The notes beneath the pieces are model-generated. The model made no database searches. It saw only the letters and a program-made list of their open reading frames with translations, and had not been told where the DNA came from. Of a stretch of 41,686 nucleotides of DNA, positions 37,171-41,686 are shown one piece after another; position 1 is the first letter of the stretch; the number at the start of each line of letters is the position of its first letter. The position numbers and the translations under genes are program-made. The DNA is taken from IMG/VR virus record IMGVR_UViG_3300044678_001403, positions 1 to 41,686 of that record. The stretch is one strand, 5' to 3'. The DNA is from a virus.

Positions 37171-38370
37171 TTAGAAGTAGGTTGTGACCACAACGATGCC
37201 GTCTGCTCCATTGCCGCCTGCGCCAGAGTTTCCGACGTTATCAAGGCCCGCACCGCCACCACCACCTGCGCCACCATAAGTCCCACCATTGCCTCCAGCA
37301 CCAGCGTTCCCAGTAACACTAGATCCTCCACCTGCACCTCCGCTGCCAGCAATAGGAAAGTTTGCGGTAACATTTGGAGCGGTTCCTCCGTTGCCGCCAA
37401 TAACGCCGCCTGTAGCGGTTCCTCCACTTAAAAAACTTCCAAGTGCAGTTCCTCCGTTGCCGCCTACAAACCCAACTGTCGCAGACGTAGGTAATCCTCC
37501 TCCAGCACCACCGCCTGCTGCAGCTACAGAAATATTTGCTCCACCCAATCCTGCTCCCGCCCCACCTGCGCCGCCGTTTCCACCCTGAAACATTGCACGC
37601 GCACTTGACGAGCTTCCTGCTGAGCCTGATGCGGTAGTTGCTGCGCCTGCGCCGCCACCGCCTTGCGTCTGAACCAAAGTGCCAAAAGATGAATTGCCTC
37701 CAACTCCACCTCCATTGCCATTCGTGCTGTTGATGCTCACAGAGGCTCCACCAATGCCTCCGCTGCCAACAGTAACAGTTTCAGTTGCACCAAGTAATGT
37801 GGCTGAAATGTTGCGGGCGGAATACGATCCACCGCCACCTCCTCCTCCGCCTGATGCTTGAGATCCAACGCCAGCCTTGCGACCAGATCCTCCACCTCCA
37901 CCAGCAGAAATCACAATCACATCAACTGCCTTGGCATTCGCCGGTTTTGTCCATGTGCCACTGGAAGTGAACACCTGCACGTCCGTTGGGGTTGCGCTGC
38001 CGCCAGAAGATGCAATGGTGATAGCTCCGTTGCCGTTCGTGATGGTGACATTGCTACCTGCCGTCAGCGTTGCCTTTGTAAGCCCGCCTGCGGCGTTGCC
38101 GATGAGCAGCTGCCCATTGGAGTAGGTGGTTTCCCCTGTGCCGCCGTTGGCTTCCAAAACCGTTCCGGTTACGTTCGATGCTGTACCGGTGGTGTTCTGG
38201 TTCAGCGTTGGCACGTCAGCAGCTTGGATTGCGCTCATCACCACGTCGGCGCCATTCCCGCGAAGGTACTGGCCGGAAGTCGTTGCGCCCGCAAGATTGT
38301 CCATCGCGGCCTGCCTTGAAGCAGACTGCATGAAGGAGTCGATGTCAGAGGATACTGTAATGTCAGGCAT
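37171..38370 (-). CDS. Glycine-rich adhesin-type tail protein
   Basis: 399 residues. N-terminus MPDITVSSDIDSFMQSASRQ and the YSNGQLLIGNAAGGLTKATL stretch (about 82-101) are phage-fibre-like. VFTSSGTWTKPANAKAVDVI (about 131-150) opens a long Gly/Ala/Ser/Asn-rich domain with many GGNGG and GGGG blocks to the C-terminus (VVVTTYF). This resembles the glycine-rich sandwich adhesins of S16/T2-type phages, which bind outer-membrane receptors through variable loops between polyglycine helices. Receptor unknown. Confidence 0.75.
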   Translation of the reverse strand: MPDITVSSDIDSFMQSASRQAAMDNLAGATTSGQYLRGNGADVVMSAIQAADVPTLNQNTTGTASNVTGTVLEANGGTGETTYSNGQLLIGNAAGGLTKATLTAGSNVTITNGNGAITIASSGGSATPTDVQVFTSSGTWTKPANAKAVDVIVISAGGGGGSGRKAGVGSQASGGGGGGGGSYSARNISATLLGATETVTVGSGGIGGASVSINSTNGNGGGVGGNSSFGTLVQTQGGGGAGAATTASGSAGSSSSARAMFQGGNGGAGGAGAGLGGANISVAAAGGGAGGGLPTSATVGFVGGNGGTALGSFLSGGTATGGVIGGNGGTAPNVTANFPIAGSGGAGGGSSVTGNAGAGGNGGTYGGAGGGGGAGLDNVGNSGAGGNGADGIVVVTTYF

Positions 38371-38375
38371 ATGCT

Positions 38376-38534
38376 TTAGGGTCTGATGTACCGGTCAACG
38401 CCGCCTGGTCGGCGATAGTAGTTCGTTCCGCCACCAGGGCGCAGGTAGAACGACGCGGCGGGAGGCGGCCCTGGCGGGGTCACTGTGGGCCCCGCAGGCG
38501 TCTTCGAGCGTCGTCTTGAGAGGTAACGAATCAC
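38376..38534 (-). CDS. Tiny Arg/Pro-rich protein
   Basis: 52 residues from GTG 38534 (read as Met), beginning MIRYLSRRRSKTPAGPTVTP, with Pro-rich middle (PPGPPPAAS) and Tyr/Arg-rich end (NYYRRPGGVDRYIRP). The GTGA overlap with the upstream stop supports coupling, and it fills the only gap in this part of the late unit. The family is not recognised; a virion protein is likely from position. Confidence 0.55.
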   Translation of the reverse strand: MIRYLSRRRSKTPAGPTVTPPGPPPAASFYLRPGGGTNYYRRPGGVDRYIRP

Positions 38535-38824
38535 AGGCCAGCGCCGCAGATGAAGTTAACCGTCGTTCCAGAAGGCGAGATGATTGCAATGACGTTATCG
38601 TCCTCGAACTTGCCAAGGGACACTTGGCTGCTCGGCATGACGATGTAGTCAGCGGTCGTTGCGGTAATCGTGCCCTGCCCGATGCGGACAAACACCGGAT
38701 TGGTTGCACCGGTGTTGGTCACGCAAATGCTGCGGGTGCCAGAGCGGATGCTGTACTGGGCGGAGGTTCCAGTTGCTGACTGGGTTTGTCCGCTACCGTA
38801 AGAGGGATTGAATGGGAGTGTCAT
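38531..38824 (-). CDS. Small beta-rich virion protein
   Basis: 97 residues: MTLPFNPSYGSGQTQSATGT, then strands ICVTNTGATNPVFVRIG (about 33-49) and a hydrophobic end (VIAIISPSGTTVNFICG). This is typical of small jelly-roll phage structural proteins. It lies in the late unit between two other beta-rich proteins. Confidence 0.65.
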   Translation of the reverse strand: MTLPFNPSYGSGQTQSATGTSAQYSIRSGTRSICVTNTGATNPVFVRIGQGTITATTADYIVMPSSQVSLGKFEDDNVIAIISPSGTTVNFICGAGL

Positions 38825-38825
38825 A

Positions 38826-39269
38826 TTAGCCTACGCGATACCATTTTTGGATGACCGGCTCGAACCGGAGTGTGAAGAAGCCGTTTGCCGCGAGAGTCGT
38901 CGGAACGCCGCCTCCGACCGCCCCATTCAGGTTCACCGTCAAAGCGGTGATTGTCTGGGTGGTGTTGACGAGAATCTCTTGGTTTGCCACGCAGCCCGAG
39001 ACCTGCGGGAGCTGGATCGTCAGCGAGGCCACTGTGCTAATGGGGGTAAGCACCAACCACACGCTGTTGTTCGTGCCGCTGATGGCGACCGTCGAGCCGC
39101 TAATCGGCGAGGAGTACTGGATGACTTTGCCATCGTTGACCGTGACGTTCTGCTCAATGAAGTCAGCCACCACCGCTGCGGTGCAGTTATAATCGAGCCC
39201 GTTCTGGTTGACAGCAAACAACGTCGAGGGGCTGATGCTGTCGACGTTATCGAGATTTTGAATAGCCAT
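38826..39269 (-). CDS. Beta-rich virion protein
   Basis: 147 residues from ATG 39269. MAIQNLDNVDSISPSTLFAV followed by many strands with Asn/Thr/Val (TITALTVNLNGAVGGGVPTT) suggests a decoration or tail protein. Its place after the gp4-like gene is where P22 has tail-needle and head-completion genes, but I see no needle-like coiled coil. Frames extending upstream of 39269 overlap the gp4-like gene and are rejected. Confidence 0.65.
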   Translation of the reverse strand: MAIQNLDNVDSISPSTLFAVNQNGLDYNCTAAVVADFIEQNVTVNDGKVIQYSSPISGSTVAISGTNNSVWLVLTPISTVASLTIQLPQVSGCVANQEILVNTTQTITALTVNLNGAVGGGVPTTLAANGFFTLRFEPVIQKWYRVG

Positions 39270-39270
39270 G

Positions 39271-39747
39271 TTAGCGGAACTGAAGTTGACCGTTTGGTTC
39301 CTGCTCGATGGGAGCGATGGATGGCACCGGCAGGAACGGCCAATCCACGTCTTTGTTGCCAGCTCCCGCGGGCATCGTAGAAGGGTACTGTTGTTGCAGG
39401 ACATTCGCGCTCTGCATAAGGAGCGTCTGGTAGCCCGAAATCGCCCCCAACTTGGTGTCCACAGACGGCGCTTTGCCGTACTGCGGAGCAATCCGCATCG
39501 CCAGATTCAAGATGATGGCTTCGTTCGCGGTAATCGGCACGTTCGTCTCGGTGTCCAAGTCCGCGTTCTCGGGCGAGTTGGTCAGTGGATAGCCAATCTG
39601 GATGGCTTTCGCGTACCACTGCGCTACCATGGCATCCAACCGGCGAACCGCCGACTGAAGCTCTTCAGGCGTTAGGTCAAACACGTAAGACGCCAGTCCA
39701 AGTTCCTCAAAAGCGGCCTCAACAAACTGGCGTTTAGTGTATCCCAT
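39271..39747 (-). CDS. Tail accessory factor, P22 gp4-like
   Basis: 158 residues, near the 166 of P22 gp4. MGYTKRQFVEAAFEELGLAS (1-20), then LQSAVRRLDAMVAQWYAKAI (about 30-49) and a long helical middle are the gp4 pattern. gp4 is the first protein added under the portal after packaging. It is in the same late unit as the gp10-like protein. Confidence 0.9.
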   Translation of the reverse strand: MGYTKRQFVEAAFEELGLASYVFDLTPEELQSAVRRLDAMVAQWYAKAIQIGYPLTNSPENADLDTETNVPITANEAIILNLAMRIAPQYGKAPSVDTKLGAISGYQTLLMQSANVLQQQYPSTMPAGAGNKDVDWPFLPVPSIAPIEQEPNGQLQFR

Positions 39748-39750
39748 GCG

Positions 39751-40062
39751 TCATTTGCGCCTGCGGCGCGGTTTCTCGTCTTCTTCTTCGTCCTCAGAAA
39801 CAAGCTCAGGAGCCTCAGGAGCGGCCACAGCCTCAACTTTTGGCTCAGTCACCACAATCTTGACCTTCGGCTCGTTCTTGAGCCTCTCAGCGGCCTCCAA
39901 AGCGGCATTGCAAGCGTCTACCGCTGCTTCAACCGAGGTGTGCCAGCCGTATTGGATGGCTTCATCGAGTTCCTCTTGGGATTCGACGCCACAATAGTCG
40001 TACGTCCCACCTCTTGCCTGATTCCGCCCTGGTGAGCGGTACACCATGCTTGGAAATTCCAT
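39751..40062 (-). CDS. Hypothetical acidic protein of the head region
   Basis: 103 residues. The first part (about 1-30) has aromatic and Arg-rich sequence (MVYRSPGRNQARGGTYDYCG). The middle is an Ala/Glu helix, and the end has an acidic run and a basic tip (SEDEEEDEKPRRRRK). The family is not recognised. It starts next to the small basic DUF6496-type gene and stops 3 bases before gp4-like. Confidence 0.6.
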   Translation of the reverse strand: MEFPSMVYRSPGRNQARGGTYDYCGVESQEELDEAIQYGWHTSVEAAVDACNAALEAAERLKNEPKVKIVVTEPKVEAVAAPEAPELVSEDEEEDEKPRRRRK

Positions 40063-40223
40063 TACTTCTTGAGTTTGCCGACGGGTTTTCCAGCTGCTTG
40101 CTTGGCTTTGCGGACAGTCGAGAGCGCGATTGCCACCGCTTGCTTCTGCGGCTTACCGGACTTCATCTCCTTGCTGATGTTGGAGGAGATTGTCTTCTGC
40201 GAATAACCCTTCTTGAGCGGCAT
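40062..40223 (-). CDS. DUF6496-type small basic protein
   Basis: 53 residues beginning [40 protein letters not shown] (about 21-40) is the hallmark of this short, very basic phage family of unknown role. It is the first gene after the coat in transcription, and its TAA overlaps the next ATG (TAATG). Confidence 0.8.
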   Translation of the reverse strand: MPLKKGYSQKTISSNISKEMKSGKPQKQAVAIALSTVRKAKQAAGKPVGKLKK

Positions 40224-40248
40224 AAGTCTTTGGTTTCAGTAAAGTTAA

Positions 40249-40274
40249 GGGGATGGCCCCGAAGGGCCACCCCC
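40249..40274 (-). terminator. Hairpin with UUCG loop after coat gene (right copy)
   Basis: Same 11-bp stem and TTCG loop as at 5-30. Here the downstream sequence is visible: TTAACTTTACTG, again with no strong U tract, then the DUF6496-type gene. Attenuation rather than full termination would let late transcription continue. Confidence 0.55.
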
Positions 40275-40286
40275 CGTTAGCGGGAA

Positions 40287-41600
40287 CTATACCTGATTGA
40301 ACAGGATGATTCCACTCATTTCGGGTTGCTTGTTCACAACCCCGTAGAACGTATCCACACGATACTTGGTCGTGAGGGTGTTCTGGTCGAAACGCTTCGT
40401 CATAACGAGTTCCAACCCTTGGTCGGTCGAGCCGCGCATGACCGCAACGCCAGCGTTGTCGGGCAGCGAGTAGCGACCGGGGAGGATTTCAATCGCGTCC
40501 TTGTGCCAGAAGCAGTTCACAGGAGCTGCTGCCGTGTTCAGGAGCGTGATTGACGCGTTGGTTGCCTTCGTGTTCGCAACGCAGTTTTGGTTCTGCGCGG
40601 AAGCGGCGTTAGCAACTTGGTTCGTGATGAGCGGCGGGCTGATGACGATTGCTTGGTTACCAGCAGCAGGCGCACTCGCCGAGATGACACGGAAGGTCTT
40701 AAGCTGACCGGTGTCGCCTTTGGTGATGTGGTGCACTGCGTTGATGCCAGCGATCGTGAACGCGTCGCCTGCGGCCAAAGCCCCAGCGGAAACTGCCACA
40801 GTCAAGGACTGGAAGCGGTTGTCCACGTTGAGACGCTCTGCCGTTGTTGGCGAGGTCGAGATGGCTTTGGGGATGTAGTAGTTCGCGCCAGCGTCCGTCG
40901 TGTTGATGGTCGCTGTAGCAAGCCCAGCACCCAAACGAACCGCGTAGTCCAGCTTGTAGATGTCGAAGGACGCTACCATGCCAACATACGCACGCTCATA
41001 CGCCTTGTCGGACTTCTGGTTCCCGAAGGAGCGCGAAGCCTTGGCGAGGTCGTTGGCAAGACCGTTGTAGTCCCGCGTGTTGAGCGCGAGGTAGCGGTCG
41101 CCATCCATGATGCCTTGCTCGTTGAAGATGGCCTCGCACTGGGCGACGTCATCGAAACCGCTCGAAGCACCTGCCGCGCTCGTGCGCTTAACCACCAGCG
41201 TGCCCTGATTGGCCGCGATGTTCAGCACCGACACGTTGATGTCAGAAGCGAGTTTCTGCTTGGCGGAGTTGCCAAGGCGTTGCTCTTGCAGAGCGTCACG
41301 AAGCTCTTGAGCGTTGAGCTCGAAAGCGACCGTGCGCGTCTGGTTGATGCTGGCGGGAACTGCCAGCTGGGTGTAGGAGGCGTAGCCGCCAACGCTGGTG
41401 ATGTCCGTCCCAACCCCTGCATTCGACAACGAGGTCGCAATGTAGGGCTGTGGGCGCCAGATGACGTTGTTGGTGCGCTCCATCATCGTCTGATCCGTGT
41501 TGTAGATCGAGACGTTACGTGACAGCACAAGAGCGTCATTGAACCCCTCAAGGAGGTTCTCAAACGCTACGCGCTCTTCTTTATTGAACGAGTTAGCCAT
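40287..41600 (-). CDS. Major coat (capsid) protein, P22 gp5-like, allele B
   Basis: 437 residues, same start, stop and length as the copy at 43-1356. I count 12 amino-acid differences, including N/T after GTDI, S/G and S/L in the VRL-AG- region, P/L in DTGQ-K, and a cluster at SPP-I/L and S/T. There is no frameshift, and most DNA changes are silent, which indicates purifying selection in both. This allele is the one linked in this sequence to the downstream DUF6496 and gp4-like genes. Confidence 0.9.
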   Translation of the reverse strand: MANSFNKEERVAFENLLEGFNDALVLSRNVSIYNTDQTMMERTNNVIWRPQPYIATSLSNAGVGTDITSVGGYASYTQLAVPASINQTRTVAFELNAQELRDALQEQRLGNSAKQKLASDINVSVLNIAANQGTLVVKRTSAAGASSGFDDVAQCEAIFNEQGIMDGDRYLALNTRDYNGLANDLAKASRSFGNQKSDKAYERAYVGMVASFDIYKLDYAVRLGAGLATATINTTDAGANYYIPKAISTSPTTAERLNVDNRFQSLTVAVSAGALAAGDAFTIAGINAVHHITKGDTGQLKTFRVISASAPAAGNQAIVISPPLITNQVANAASAQNQNCVANTKATNASITLLNTAAAPVNCFWHKDAIEILPGRYSLPDNAGVAVMRGSTDQGLELVMTKRFDQNTLTTKYRVDTFYGVVNKQPEMSGIILFNQV

Positions 41601-41603
41601 AGG

Positions 41604-41686
41604 TTACTTTTTTGACTGCAATTGACGTTTGTAGGCGATTACTTGCGTGTAGTCACCGGTGCGCTCAGCCTTTGCGCGTAGGTTGT
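41604..41686 (-). CDS. Scaffolding protein, 3' fragment cut by window end
   Basis: Last 27 codons and stop of the scaffold gene, identical to 1360-1442. It is partial because the sequence ends; on the circular map it is the same gene as 1360-2232. Confidence 0.85.
   Translation of the reverse strand, partial: NLRAKAERTGDYTQVIAYKRQLQSKK

Larger units (their letters stand above)
40245..41686. repeat. Imperfect terminal direct repeat, right copy (partner 1-1442)
   Basis: Second copy of the coat region, aligned base to base with 1-1442. Differences start at once (position 35/40279) and continue through coat, and then stop: the final 127 bases appear identical to 1316-1442. After the window the scaffold gene would continue. 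Confidence 0.9.

Noticed and set aside
1-41686. Real tandem duplication of the coat gene
   Set aside because: Both copies are preceded by the same scaffold 3' end and the last 127 bases are exact, as expected for a circular map with two alleles rather than two adjacent genes.

Overview
The window reads as an essentially complete genome of a short-tailed, P22-like bacteriophage (podovirus morphology), about 40.2 kb when closed into a circle. The evidence is a P22-type virion set: small and large terminase, P22-like portal, scaffold, P22-like coat, a gp4-like tail accessory factor, a gp10-like DNA-stabilisation protein, three consecutive ejection-type proteins, and a tailspike with a P22-like head-binding domain. 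The last 1442 bases repeat the first 1442 at an offset of 40244, but with many substitutions in the coat gene. I read this as one circular map carrying two alleles of the coat gene, not as a real gene duplication. I see no integrase, DNA polymerase, RNA polymerase, tRNA or CRISPR. The host cannot be named from the sequence. A/C-rich leaders without Shine-Dalgarno sequences suggest a Gram-negative lineage that relies little on SD pairing (Verrucomicrobiota is a weak guess).

Layout. The late region is on the minus strand. It starts at the small terminase (6436) and runs down through large terminase, portal, scaffold and coat. It then continues across the map junction from 40223 down to 23264: small head/tail proteins, gp4-like and gp10-like proteins, glycine-rich and C1q-like surface proteins, ejection proteins, two beta-helix tailspike-type proteins, and a lysis cassette of three small membrane proteins plus lysozyme. 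From 22957 down to 11685 lies a minus-strand early/middle region. It holds an HTH regulator, a Sak4-type ATPase, a DUF669 ssDNA-binding-like protein, a DEAD/DEAH helicase, a string of tiny genes coupled by 4-base overlaps (16.1-18.6 kb), a DUF2829 (Tad2-type anti-Thoeris) protein, zinc-finger proteins, a Cas4-like nuclease and a primase-helicase. A further minus block (9748-11066) carries RusA, a second zinc-finger paralogue and a coiled-coil protein. A plus-strand block (6601-9186) carries ArdA antirestriction and several tiny genes, two of them membrane proteins. It looks like an early anti-defence or host-takeover block.

Control. Two divergent intergenic regions (about 6437-6600 and 11067-11530) share an array of 11-nt TTGC(G/A)C-type repeats and an identical 12-mer, which suggests one factor acts at both. 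The second region also has a 20-bp-stem hairpin and is my best candidate for a replication origin. Many genes follow leaders made almost only of A and C. In contrast, the 16.4-18.2 kb gene string uses strong Shine-Dalgarno sequences embedded in the end of the preceding gene, which gives those proteins the same last residues (EVQP).

How it fits together. DNA replication and recombination would use the primase-helicase, Sak4, DUF669 protein, Cas4-like nuclease, helicase and RusA, with a host polymerase. Three of these proteins end in a similar P-x-W-L tail, a possible shared docking peptide. ArdA and the DUF2829 protein would blunt restriction and Thoeris defence. The capsid is filled by the terminase, closed by the gp4/gp10-like tail proteins, and DNA delivery uses the ejection proteins and tailspikes.
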